The position numbers and the translations under genes were made by a program. The notes beneath the pieces are model-generated. The model worked only from the letters and a program-made list of their open reading frames with translations, did not search any database and was not told where the DNA came from. A stretch of 32,254 nt of DNA from Fidelibacterota bacterium TCS56 (lineage in GTDB: Bacteria > Fidelibacterota > Marinisomatia > Marinisomatales > TCS56). How positions within the stretch are numbered: the stretch's first letter is position 1; each line of letters begins with the position of its first letter. The stretch lies in the NCBI GenBank assembly GCA_001577055.1, contig LSCG01000024.1:1-32254 (forward strand), given 5' to 3'. Positions 8,092 to 16,175 of this stretch are shown piece by piece.

Positions 8092-8826
8092 ATGCAATAC
8101 CGCCTGTATTTGCTACCAGCACATTTAAAACGGCCGTTGTTGATTGGGCTGATTCTACTGATCGCCCCGTGGGCCTGTGGACAAGATAAATCAACTGACT
8201 TTGAGCACGCCCGACGGTTGATGGTCAACAAGCAAATCATGGCCCGGGGCGTTACCGATTCGGCAGTGGTGGCAGCCATGCGTTCCGTGCCGCGCCATTT
8301 ATTCGTCCCCCGTGAAATGCAGGCCTATGCCTACGCCGACGGACCCCAATTGATCGGACACAGCCAGACCATCAGTCAACCGTTTATTGTGGCTTACATG
8401 ACCGCGGCTTTGGAGGTTAAACCCGGCCAGCGTATCCTGGAAATCGGCGCCGGCTCCGGTTATCAGGCGGCGATTTTAGCAACTATCGGCGCTCAGGTAT
8501 ATACAATTGAAATTGTCCCCGAGCTGGGTCGATCAGCCGCCAGTCGATTGGAGCAAATGGGATATGATAATATAACCGTACGCATCGGTGACGGGTATCA
8601 GGGTTGGCCGGAGCAGGCCCCGTATGATCGTATTATCGTAACGGCCGCGCCGGAGGAAATTCCACCCAGGCTGGTGGAACAACTGGCCCCCGGCGGGATT
8701 ATGGTTTTACCAAAAGGTCCGCGCTGGTGGACGCAGGAATTGATTATTTTATCAAAGGATTCGGAAGGTAACGTCACTACCACGGCGGTAATGGCGGTGC
8801 GCTTTGTGCCAATGGTCAGGGATTAA
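8092..8826 (+). CDS. pcm: Protein-L-isoaspartate O-methyltransferase, exported form
   Basis: 244 residues. It repairs isoaspartyl residues in aged proteins by SAM-dependent methylation. Family hallmarks are SVPRHLFVP, GHSQTISQPFIVAYM (substrate loop), the SAM motif LEIGAGSGYQAAILA, and the late VTAAPEEIPPRLVEQLAPGG. Unlike the usual cytosolic enzyme of about 210 residues, this one begins with a hydrophobic segment RPLLIGLILLIAPWACGQ that looks like a signal peptide, with a weak lipobox at the Cys. Periplasmic or membrane-attached repair is therefore likely. No convincing ribosome site precedes the ATG. It is divergent from the M1 peptidase gene, and its stop codon overlaps the convergent MaoC gene's by 3-4 bases. 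Confidence 0.92.
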   Translation: MQYRLYLLPAHLKRPLLIGLILLIAPWACGQDKSTDFEHARRLMVNKQIMARGVTDSAVVAAMRSVPRHLFVPREMQAYAYADGPQLIGHSQTISQPFIVAYMTAALEVKPGQRILEIGAGSGYQAAILATIGAQVYTIEIVPELGRSAASRLEQMGYDNITVRIGDGYQGWPEQAPYDRIIVTAAPEEIPPRLVEQLAPGGIMVLPKGPRWWTQELIILSKDSEGNVTTTAVMAVRFVPMVRD

Positions 8827-9230
8827 GCCGGCAGTAGAATTGCAGCATCGCCGGAGACGACCACCTGATCACCAACTGAACAGACGGTCTCAAAGGTGGC
8901 AATGGGCTTATCCGGGCGGATAGCGGATATTGTTACGCGAGCTTTGACTTCGGCACCCAGTTTCACCGGAGCGGTAAAACGCAGATTCTGACCCAGGTAA
9001 ATCGATCCTTCACCGGGAAATACCGTACCGAAGATCGTGCTGAACAGGCTGCTCACCAGCATTCCATGTACAATCCGGCCTTTAAACTGCGTACGGCTGG
9101 CATAGGCTTCATCCAGATGGACAGGATTTTTATCGCCACTCAATTCAGCGAAAATATCCACTTCCCGGGCGGTAAAAACATGCGTTATTTCAGCCGAATC
9201 TCCGACCTTATAATTGTTATCTGGCTTCAT
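8823..9230 (-). CDS. MaoC-family (R)-specific enoyl-CoA hydratase
   Basis: 135 residues, a single hot-dog domain. The hydratase 2 signature is clear: FAELSGDKNPVHLDEAYA with catalytic Asp33 and His38, followed by FKGRIVHGMLVSSLFS. PhaJ-type proteins of this length hydrate trans-2-enoyl-CoA to (R)-3-hydroxyacyl-CoA in fatty acid or polyester metabolism. The true substrate cannot be told from sequence. The gene is monocistronic or distal to the lipoprotein gene upstream (44-base gap), and its end overlaps the convergent pcm gene. Confidence 0.9.
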   Translation of the reverse strand: MKPDNNYKVGDSAEITHVFTAREVDIFAELSGDKNPVHLDEAYASRTQFKGRIVHGMLVSSLFSTIFGTVFPGEGSIYLGQNLRFTAPVKLGAEVKARVTISAIRPDKPIATFETVCSVGDQVVVSGDAAILLPA

Positions 9231-9274
9231 GAGATGATTGGTTGAATTTGAAAAGGATTATGGAGGAACGTGGA

Positions 9275-9721
9275 TTAATCGCTACCGATATTAGCCAGCG
9301 AATCCAGTTGGGCTTCCAACAACAGCTTTTTCCGGTTTAATTCGGCCAGCGTCCGATCTTTCAGGGCCATGCGTTCGTCCATGGTGCGAATAACACGATC
9401 TTTAACGGTCTTTAAATCATTAATAGTATTAGTCAGAGAATCTACCGCCAATTGATGCTGCACCTGATAGTCTTCTTCCAGTTTAACGATTTCAGCTTTC
9501 AGACGCGCACATTCCCGGTCCAGGTCCTGCTTCTCGGTTTCCAATTCATTTAATTGCTCGGAGTTGGCGGCCAGCAGGGCTTTTGTAGATTCCAAATTCT
9601 GGTTGCAGGCGGCAGTTTCAGCCTGTGCCTCTTTCAATTTCCCGGATGAAACACAGGAAACTAGCGCTGCCAGGATAATTAAAATTGTAATCGATTTTAT
9701 TGCCGAAGCTTTGCTAAACAC
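9275..9721 (-). CDS. Coiled-coil lipoprotein of unknown function
   Basis: 148 residues from a GTG start preceded by AGGTGAGG; the track's upstream ATG would put 18 extra residues before a normal signal peptide. The N-terminus MFSKASAIKSITILIILAALVSC ends in the lipobox LVSC, so the mature protein should be lipid-anchored. Nearly all the rest is a heptad-rich coiled coil (ETEKQDLDRECARLKAEIVK and beyond), with no recognisable enzyme or OmpA domain. Possible roles are an envelope spacer or a periplasmic scaffold. I do not recognise a specific family. Confidence 0.75.
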   Translation of the reverse strand: MFSKASAIKSITILIILAALVSCVSSGKLKEAQAETAACNQNLESTKALLAANSEQLNELETEKQDLDRECARLKAEIVKLEEDYQVQHQLAVDSLTNTINDLKTVKDRVIRTMDERMALKDRTLAELNRKKLLLEAQLDSLANIGSD

Positions 9722-9795
9722 TGGTTTAGCCCTCACCTTTCTTTGCTGAACCACCTTAAAATATATTACAGGCATTGCAAAATTAACAGATGAAT

Positions 9796-9921
9796 TTATA
9801 CCGGAGTCACAAAGGCCTGTTTCTTCAACAGGTATCCAATTGCATCGAAAAGAAATCCCACCGCCAATAAGGCGATGGGAAAATGAATAAACAGCGGATG
9901 GATATTATCGGGCCGGTACAT
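9796..9921 (-). pseudogene. DUF2231-like membrane protein, C-terminally truncated
   Basis: 41 codons starting at ATG (MYRPDNIHPLFIHFPIALLA), just after the cytochrome stop codon. HPLFIHFPIALL followed by FLFDAIGYLL is the first helix of DUF2231 membrane proteins, which normally have four helices and about 150 residues. The frame ends QAFVTPV-TAA after one transmembrane segment, and no continuation is visible before the next gene. It is likely a broken gene, possibly cut by the rearrangement that brought in the lipoprotein gene. The track's 68-residue version extends upstream into the cytochrome gene. Confidence 0.6.
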
Positions 9922-9934
9922 TGGTAACCGGTAA

Positions 9935-10270
9935 TTACTCCTTGACAGGCGGTTCTTTTTGTCCCTGGTGACAGGTCCAGCAGGTGACCTGATCAGCGCC
10001 ATCCCAATTCAGGAACTCAGTATTGATATTCCGGGTCATCTTCATCATACCACGGGCGGCCAGCTTATGTTTTTTCTGATCCGAACTTTTATCGCTCATA
10101 TTATGGCAAAAAACGCATTTCACGCCCAAGTCGTCAGATATCCGCTCCATGTACATTTTCAATTCCTTTTTAGACGCGGGTTTCATGACCAGCAAGTTTT
10201 TAGGGCCGGTTTGAGCCCATCCGATACCGATAGCGATGATTAATCCCAATATTGTGATTTTCTTGGTCAT
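9935..10270 (-). CDS. Periplasmic diheme c-type cytochrome, PSR cytochrome-like
   Basis: 111 residues. MTKKITILGLIIAIGIGWAQ is a signal peptide; the mature part has two heme attachment motifs, CVFCH and CWTCH. The layout, NLLVMKPASKKELKMYMERI before the first heme and ARGMMKMTRNIN before VTCWTCHQG, resembles the photosynthetic reaction centre cytochrome subunit-like domain, which is widespread in non-phototrophs. The protein should be a small periplasmic electron carrier. A strong ribosome site (AGGAGGG) precedes the ATG. It lies 12 bases downstream of the broken porin gene and looks intact, so it may be the last working member of a former electron-transfer operon. Confidence 0.88.
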   Translation of the reverse strand: MTKKITILGLIIAIGIGWAQTGPKNLLVMKPASKKELKMYMERISDDLGVKCVFCHNMSDKSSDQKKHKLAARGMMKMTRNINTEFLNWDGADQVTCWTCHQGQKEPPVKE

Positions 10271-10282
10271 TTTTCCCTCCTG

Positions 10283-11371
10283 TTAAAACCAGTTGTGAAT
10301 TTGCATCAGAATTTCGGGCTGCCGCCCGTCTTCCGCAACAGATTGTGTTTCGTTAAATCGGGTCTGTAAGACAATTTCCAGCATATTCAGTGGATAGATA
10401 TTCATACCGAAGGTGAAGCGATTAACCGCTCCCGTCAAATTTTCAATTTCCGGATCATAATACTGGAATTCCCCGCTGAGATCCAATCCGGGAATTATCC
10501 GCCACGATAACCGTTGGTAAAGTGCCAGAGACCGGCTGCCGGTGCTATTGTAATTCAAAGCCAGCGCCGCTTCCCCCAGCCAGGTTAGTTTCCATCGATG
10601 GATCCCCCCGTGAACACTGGTTAATGAAATATCATCTTCAGCCAAATAACTGGTACCCAGATATAACTTGCCGGCAGGCATTTCGAAATAATAATCCAGA
10701 TCAAGGTGAAAATGTTGAAAGCCCTGACTAAAACCAGAATTCCACAAACTGCTTTCCTGATTGATGAAAGAACCTCCCACCCAGGCCGACAAATGCAGCA
10801 TTTCTTGGTAATTATAGCCCAATTGCACCACCACCGGTGCTGCCTTCCGGGGAGAAAATGGCAAACCTTCGGTGGCTGTAGGCAGTTTACGCAGACTTAG
10901 ATTACCGCCTCGAACAAATGCCGAATGGTCCGCCAGTCTCAGACCAAAATCCACCGCTTTTTGCCCCGCCAGCAACCAGCCCCCGGCGCCCAGATTTATT
11001 TTGGTCCAGTAGGCTGTGCCGGGTCAGCCGTTCAAATTAAAGCTGAAATATAACTCAGCCATTGAATTTATAATTATTTGGGAATAAATATCGGCCTGCA
11101 TGGGAAAGATTCTCCCCTGCCGGTTTTCATCCCCGTGATAATTCAAGTATTGCACCCGGAAATCACCACCCATACGTACCTGTTCGTCAATTAATCCATC
11201 CCATTCGGGAAGGGTATGCTTACGTCCGTTTACCAACGGTAATTCATCAGCGCCAAAATAGACCAGTCCGTAATCCGTACGGAGGCCACCGCCGGCTGGA
11301 TCCACGTGACAAAGGTTGCAGGAATACCCACTCTCAACAGCGAAACGCGGCTCAGCCCAGACTGTCGCCCG
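10283..11371 (-). pseudogene. Outer-membrane porin with N-terminal heme motif, disrupted
   Basis: Two track ORFs (11024-11458 and 10283-10975) are one gene. The first ends SFNLNG-TGA at 11024-11026 and the same frame continues PGTAYWTKINLGAGGWLLAG straight into the second. The N-terminal part has AEPRFAVESGYSCNLCHVDP with one heme-binding CNLCH. The rest is a repetitive amphipathic beta-barrel ending in NWF, the terminal aromatic of outer-membrane proteins. No signal peptide is in frame before AEP; instead the DNA there encodes the end of the neighbouring cytochrome-like gene in another frame. So the gene has both a nonsense codon and a 5' deletion. A single CGA-to-TGA or GGA-to-TGA change would explain the stop. 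Confidence 0.75.
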
Positions 11372-11648
11372 CCGGCATCCGGCTGCCATGATCGGGGGAT
11401 TTATCCAGACGGATTTTGTCGTACAACGGACTGGCAACGGCATCCCCAGGAACGACAATTAACGACCCATATTGATTTCAGTTGCTGGACATGGAACTGC
11501 TATAACTGGTGAGGGTCACTCCGCTGCTGCCGCCATGACAATTAATACAATTGGAATTAAAAACCGGCTGTACCTGACTGGAATAATCCACCTGGGCTGA
11601 TAATAAACAAAACAATGACAGAAACGATAAGATTAACTTTACTTTCAT
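11352..11648 (-). pseudogene. Single-heme cytochrome-like secreted protein, disrupted
   Basis: Starts at ATG (MKVKLILSFLSLFCLLSAQ, a signal peptide) with AGGAAC upstream. Next comes VQPVFNSNCINCHGGSSGVT, a heme-binding CINCH in a PSCyt/planctomycete-cytochrome-like context. The ORF stops at TGA (11478-11480) after SSSMSSN, but the same frame goes on as NQYGSLIVVPGDAVASPLYD and KIRLDKSPDHGSRMPAGDSLG, the rest of that domain, before a second TGA (11352-11354). The usual final stretch (D-I-xx-I-xx-W-I) is missing, replaced by the porin gene. One point mutation plus a deletion therefore inactivated the gene. Confidence 0.75.
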
Positions 11649-11734
11649 AATTGTTCCTATCCCCCCTGGTTTATCCCCGTTTGACAGGGTGTAACTATCT
11701 TGCCATAAACCGGTTCCCAAAAATAATCACGGCT

Positions 11735-13273
11735 TTATCCCAACCACAACTGGCGGTCCAGGCTGCGGTACTGGATAGCTTCACTGATGTGGGTTGAACT
11801 GATTTCAGCCTGTCCTTCCAGGTCGGCGATTGTTCGGCCAACTTTCAGGATGCGATCGTACGCACGGGCGGATAACCCCAGTTTTTCCATGGCGGTATTC
11901 AGTAGGCCGGTACTGTCCGCCGATAATTTGCAATGATTATTCAGGTCCGCCGTCTCCATCTGGGAATTGGCGTAAATCGATTGGGCGCTGAAGCGATTTA
12001 ATTGAATTTCCCGGGCTCCTTGTACGCGGCCGCGAATATCCTCGGAGACCTCGCCGGCGGTCATTTGCGATAATTCGGCTACCGGCACCGCCGGGACCTC
12101 AATATGAATATCGATCCGATCCATCAACGGACCGGAAATGCGATTCATGTACCGTTGTATGACGGTCGGGGTGCAACTGCAATCATTATGAGGATCGGTG
12201 GCATATCCACAGGGGCAGGGATTCATGGCGGCTACCAGCATAAATCGCGCCGGATACGACAGGGACATACTGGCCCGGGCGATGGTTACTTCACCGCTTT
12301 CCAGCGGCTGACGCAGGACTTCCAGCACGTTTTTACGGAATTCCGGCAGTTCATCCAGAAACAGCACTCCATTATGGGCCAGGCTGACCTCCCCCGGCCG
12401 CGGTACGGTCCCTCCGCCGATTAATCCCGCATCAGAGATGGAATGGTGCGGTGAACGATAGGGCCGGGTAGCCACCAGGCCTTTTTCGGTCGGCAGGATG
12501 CCCGCCACCGAGTGAATTTTGGTGGATTCCAGCGCCTCGTCCAGCACCAGATCAGGCAGAATGGTGGACAGCCGTTTGGCCAACATGGTCTTGCCGCTGC
12601 CCGGTGGACCAATCATGATCACATTATGACTACCGGCAGCCGCCACTTCCAAAGCCCGTTTAACCTGTTCCTGGCTTTTTACATCGGCAAAATCAACTGT
12701 ATATAGTCGATTGGCATTAAAGATTTCATCACGATTCAAGCGCACCGGTTCAGGCTTTGCTGTGCCGTTCAAGATTGATAAAACTTCATTCAACGATTCG
12801 GCACCCACTACTTTGATCCCATCCACAATGCCCGCTTCACGCACATTTTCCTTTGGCAGAATTATACCGGGGATATGGGCATCACGAGCACTGATCGCCA
12901 GCGGCAGGGCGCCTTTCACCGGTCGTAAACCGCCGTCCAGCGCCAGTTCGCCCAGCAGGATCAATTTTGTCAGCAGATGGCGCTCCACCATTCCGGCGGC
13001 GGCCAGAATACCCACGGCCATGGGCAGATCGAAAGCACTGCCCTCTTTACGAATATCGGCCGGCGCCAGATTGATCGTTACCCGCTTATTGGGAAAATAA
13101 AAGCCGCTGTTGCGGATCGCCGCCCGCACCCGTTCCTTGCTTTCTTTCACCGCTCCCTCCGGTAAACCCACAGTAATAAATTTAGGCAGTTTGGCCCCGG
13201 TAAGATTGGCTTCAACTTCGACGATATAGGCATCGATGCCCATTACGGCGCTGCTCAGTACTTTAGCGTGCAT
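11735..13273 (-). CDS. comM: YifB/ComM family magnesium chelatase-like AAA+ ATPase
   Basis: 512 residues, full length. The N-terminal ChlI-like S5 fold domain starts MHAKVLSSAVMGIDAYIVEVE. Walker A GPPGSGKT is at 222-229 and Walker B VLFLDELPEF at about 303-312, followed by the conserved AAMNPCPCG and the sensor and C-terminal Mg-chelatase lid. In naturally transformable bacteria ComM is a hexameric branch-migration helicase that extends heteroduplex during uptake-driven recombination. Homologues are also found in non-competent species. No competence gene is nearby. It appears monocistronic with its own upstream gap of about 100 bases. Confidence 0.93.
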   Translation of the reverse strand: MHAKVLSSAVMGIDAYIVEVEANLTGAKLPKFITVGLPEGAVKESKERVRAAIRNSGFYFPNKRVTINLAPADIRKEGSAFDLPMAVGILAAAGMVERHLLTKLILLGELALDGGLRPVKGALPLAISARDAHIPGIILPKENVREAGIVDGIKVVGAESLNEVLSILNGTAKPEPVRLNRDEIFNANRLYTVDFADVKSQEQVKRALEVAAAGSHNVIMIGPPGSGKTMLAKRLSTILPDLVLDEALESTKIHSVAGILPTEKGLVATRPYRSPHHSISDAGLIGGGTVPRPGEVSLAHNGVLFLDELPEFRKNVLEVLRQPLESGEVTIARASMSLSYPARFMLVAAMNPCPCGYATDPHNDCSCTPTVIQRYMNRISGPLMDRIDIHIEVPAVPVAELSQMTAGEVSEDIRGRVQGAREIQLNRFSAQSIYANSQMETADLNNHCKLSADSTGLLNTAMEKLGLSARAYDRILKVGRTIADLEGQAEISSTHISEAIQYRSLDRQLWLG

Positions 13274-13380
13274 TTACCACCCCCGATTGGATTTTGTCTC
13301 ATCCAAAAACAAGTTGTCCCTCCACATATATACGATACCTCCTGATTAAATTTAAACCGTAGTGGCGCAGTGATTACATA

Positions 13381-13818
13381 TCAATCACCCTGCGGTTCAA
13401 TTTTGTCAAAACGCATGTTCTGATATTTTTCCCACATGGATTCACCGGCGGCTTCCTGATAGCGATAGGCGAACTCCAAAGCTTCAATAAAGGGCCGGGA
13501 TTGAAAGTCGGGGTGACTGTAAAATTGATCCACCCAGCCAACAAATTCGCTTACTTCCGTATTTTCCAGTTGATCAAAAATACCATAGACCATTTCCGCC
13601 CGGTTATCATAATACCAGGTCGTAACCTCGTTAAAGCCCAGATCCTGCTTCATGGCGCTGTGCGATTCATATACCTGGGTTAAATATGAAAACAGGAAGA
13701 TTTCCTTCTCACCTGGCGTTAATGTTTTCCAGTAAACCACAACCGGCGAATAGCTTTCACCGCTATCCTGAGCGGTGACCATTGCCAACAATCCCAAAAT
13801 AATTATCAGCTTACGCAT
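13381..13818 (-). CDS. Exported protein of unknown function, in operon with ispG
   Basis: 145 residues with a short signal peptide (MRKLIIILGLLAMVTAQ). The mature part is acidic and rich in aromatic residues, with no Cys and no motif I recognise. Its ATG overlaps the ispG stop codon by one base (TAATG), so it is translationally coupled to ispG. Its natural stop is TGA. The role is unknown; the coupling to an isoprenoid enzyme is more likely operon packing than a shared pathway. Confidence 0.75.
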   Translation of the reverse strand: MRKLIIILGLLAMVTAQDSGESYSPVVVYWKTLTPGEKEIFLFSYLTQVYESHSAMKQDLGFNEVTTWYYDNRAEMVYGIFDQLENTEVSEFVGWVDQFYSHPDFQSRPFIEALEFAYRYQEAAGESMWEKYQNMRFDKIEPQGD

Positions 13819-14891
13819 TAGTTATTTCCTTCCGACGACTCATATTTTTCGATTAATTCAAGTAATCGGTCGATGGCTTCTTCTTCACGAACCCGCCCCA
13901 GACTCTTGCCTTTATAATACAGAATTCCACCGCCTTTTCCAAAAGCAATTCCCAAGTCGGTGTGACTGGCTTCACCGGGACCGTTGACTGCGCAACCCAT
14001 CAGGGCCACTGACATTGGTGTTTTCACGTCTTTTAGTTTTTCCTCCATCTCACCGGCGATTTTAAACAGGTCCACCTCCAGCCTTCCACAGGTCGGGCAG
14101 GCCACGATTGTGACCCCTTTACTGGCCAGTCCCAGGGATTTTAAAATCTCGAACCCGGCCTGAACTTCCTCCACGGGATCATCGGTGAGACTGACACGAA
14201 TGGTATCGCCGATTCCTTCCGCCAGCAGGGTTCCGATACCGACTGCCGACTTAATTGTTCCACTGCGGCTGGGCCCGGCCTCCGTCACCCCCAGATGGAG
14301 CGGGTAATCAAATTCTTGAGCAAATAAACGGTAAGCTTCAATCATCAGCGCCGTATCGGAGGATTTTAATGATACCACAATGTCGGTAAAATCAAATTCT
14401 TCACAAATCCTGATATGTCGCCGGGCACTGTCCACCATGGCCTCCGCCGTGGGGAAACCATACTTTTCCAGCAGTTCTTTCTCCAGGCTGCCGGCATTCA
14501 CGCCAATCCGGATTGGCAGCCCGGCTCCCTTGACCTTCGCCAACACCTGGCTGACACGCTCCCGATCGCCGATATTACCGGGATTTATCCTGATTTTATC
14601 CACCCCCGCATCCACCGCTGACAGAGCCATGCGGTAGTCGAAGTGAATATCGGCTACCAGCGGTACCGTCATATTTCTGCGTATTTCCGGTAAGGCGTCG
14701 GCCGCCGCCTGATTCGGCACGGTCACACGAATAATCTGACAACCGGCTTCCTCCAGACGTCGGATCTGTTCTATGGTAGCCTGGGCATCATGGGTTTTGG
14801 TGGTGGTCATGGATTGCACCGGAACCGGCGCCCCATCACCGATTGGCACTTCCCCCACCATCACCTGCCGTGTTTTTCGCCGTTTAATCAT
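13818..14891 (-). CDS. ispG: 4-hydroxy-3-methylbut-2-en-1-yl diphosphate synthase (IspG/GcpE)
   Basis: 357 residues, typical of the short bacterial form. It reduces MEcPP to HMBPP in the MEP pathway of isoprenoid synthesis using a [4Fe-4S] cluster. The TIM barrel begins with VPVQSMTTTKTHD. ADIHFDYR and RINPGNIG mark the substrate site. The cluster ligands are Cys265, Cys268 (CPTCGR) and Cys300 plus Glu307 (GCAVNGPGE). It uses reduced ferredoxin or flavodoxin as donor. It is the first gene of a two-gene unit with the small exported protein. Confidence 0.97.
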   Translation of the reverse strand: MIKRRKTRQVMVGEVPIGDGAPVPVQSMTTTKTHDAQATIEQIRRLEEAGCQIIRVTVPNQAAADALPEIRRNMTVPLVADIHFDYRMALSAVDAGVDKIRINPGNIGDRERVSQVLAKVKGAGLPIRIGVNAGSLEKELLEKYGFPTAEAMVDSARRHIRICEEFDFTDIVVSLKSSDTALMIEAYRLFAQEFDYPLHLGVTEAGPSRSGTIKSAVGIGTLLAEGIGDTIRVSLTDDPVEEVQAGFEILKSLGLASKGVTIVACPTCGRLEVDLFKIAGEMEEKLKDVKTPMSVALMGCAVNGPGEASHTDLGIAFGKGGGILYYKGKSLGRVREEEAIDRLLELIEKYESSEGNN

Positions 14892-14926
14892 TTTATCCTC
14901 AATTCACCGCTTGACATATCCCGAAA

Positions 14927-16042
14927 TTACTGCCGATATGGTTTTTCCAGATAGGTTTGTGCCCAACCCATGGCGTAGCAGTAATTATCCAATTTTATCG
15001 TTTTCCGGTAGTAATCCCGCGCCTGCTCACGGTTCCCGTTTAAATCATTCAGCATTCCCAGCAGCAGATAGGTTTGTCCTAAAACCGCGTCCAGTTCCGC
15101 ACCGTAGATTTGGACACCTTCCAGCAAAATTCGCTCCGCTTCTTCCAATTCACCGCGGGCAAACGTCAAGGCTCCCCGTTCATAGCTCAGATAACCGCCG
15201 AAAGTAATCTGCTGGGCCTGCCGCAGGTCGGGGAATTGTTGCTCCAAACTGTTGATGGTTTGAGCGGCCTGGTCCAAATGACCGGCACGAAGCCGGCATT
15301 CCGCCAGCAGTTGACGATAATACCAGTTGCGGGGAAACTCCCTTGCCAGATCCTGAACATGGGGAATTACCGCTTCGACATCATCCTCGATATAAATATC
15401 CAGATAGGCCAGGATACCTTTGGCTTCCATCCAGGCAAAATCCCCTTCATCGGCGGCCCGCAGGATAGCCTGCCGGCCTTGTTCTTTGGAAGCATCAATC
15501 CCGAAAATCTTCACGGCCAATTTCACCAGTCCACCGGACAGGGCGGCATAATATTTAACGATTCCCACCGGCAGTTGCGCATCGATCAAATCGGGGTTCT
15601 CCCGGGCCACTTCACTGATAATTGAGAATCCCCGGTAAGCGGCAATCAAGGTTTTGATCCACTCTTTGCGTCCCAGATGGATTCGGGCTTCCAGTCCCAC
15701 CGCCGATCCGTAATAGAGACGATAAATCGGTTGATCCGGATATTTGGCCACCAGTTGTTCATACACGGGGATAATCTCGGCTAAATCACCAGCCAGGATG
15801 CGATAATTTTCTTCCACCGGATCGAAAGCCTGACTGTGTTGATAGCGGGCGGCGGCATATACCAGGTGGACGGTCGGATGATCGGGGTAAAGGTTGCGGG
15901 CCGAATCCAGAATCGTTACTGACTGGCCGGTATCATAATTATACCAGGCCCTGATTCCCCGCCACACCGTTTGATCACCATCGGCGGGATAACCGAAAGT
16001 CATCAGTCCGAGAATCAGGAACCAGCTTTTCAAGCGAACCAT
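14927..16042 (-). CDS. Exported TPR-like protein
   Basis: 371 residues from the ATG at MVRLKSWFLILGLMTFGYP (the track's GTG start lies inside the duplicated DNA). A signal peptide is followed by alpha-helical repeats resembling tetratricopeptide units, for example QAQQITFGGYLSYERGALTF and AVLGQTYLLLGMLNDLNGNR, then REQARDYYRKTIKLDNYCYA at the C-terminus. It should be a periplasmic or surface protein-interaction module. A diverged copy of its first 95 bases or so lies directly upstream, out of frame, so the working start is in the second copy and the leader is now about 100 bases long. It follows the larger TPR gene, with which it may share function. No enzymatic motif is visible. Confidence 0.8.
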   Translation of the reverse strand: MVRLKSWFLILGLMTFGYPADGDQTVWRGIRAWYNYDTGQSVTILDSARNLYPDHPTVHLVYAAARYQHSQAFDPVEENYRILAGDLAEIIPVYEQLVAKYPDQPIYRLYYGSAVGLEARIHLGRKEWIKTLIAAYRGFSIISEVARENPDLIDAQLPVGIVKYYAALSGGLVKLAVKIFGIDASKEQGRQAILRAADEGDFAWMEAKGILAYLDIYIEDDVEAVIPHVQDLAREFPRNWYYRQLLAECRLRAGHLDQAAQTINSLEQQFPDLRQAQQITFGGYLSYERGALTFARGELEEAERILLEGVQIYGAELDAVLGQTYLLLGMLNDLNGNREQARDYYRKTIKLDNYCYAMGWAQTYLEKPYRQ

Positions 16043-16146
16043 ATTCGGCCCCTGATCCCCCGCCACACCGTTTGATCACCATCGGCGGGATAACCGAAAG
16101 TCATCAGTCCGAGAATTAGGAACCAACTTTTCAAGCGAAACATATT
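15951..16146 (-). repeat. Tandem duplication, 101-bp period, of a signal-peptide region
   Basis: Bases 15951-16045 and 16052-16146 align at a shift of 101 with about four mismatches. Each copy encodes RLKSWFLILGLMTFGYPADG after an ATG. The upstream copy (start 16143) runs out of frame after GIRGR and stops at TGA shortly after, so it cannot feed into the main protein. Confidence 0.9.
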
Positions 16147-16173
16147 ATAGAATAAATTGGAAAATCAGTCCAA
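16144..16173 (-). promoter_or_regulatory. Probable promoter of the exported TPR gene
   Basis: On the minus strand TTGGAC (16168-16173) and TATAAT (16144-16149) are 18 bases apart. The -10 box touches the ATG of the duplicated upstream copy, so transcription would start inside that copy and leave the intact second copy with a leader of about 95 bases. Confidence 0.5.
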
Positions 16174-16175
16174 AA

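Noticed and set aside
11024-11026. UGA at the porin break read as selenocysteine or a recoded sense codon
   Set aside because: Several intact genes here end naturally at TGA (OCD-family reductase, trans-3-hydroxyproline dehydratase, activase, large TPR protein, ispG-linked protein). The CCCGGC/GCCGGG pairing downstream is too weak and distant to call a SECIS, and a beta-barrel turn is an unlikely place for selenocysteine.
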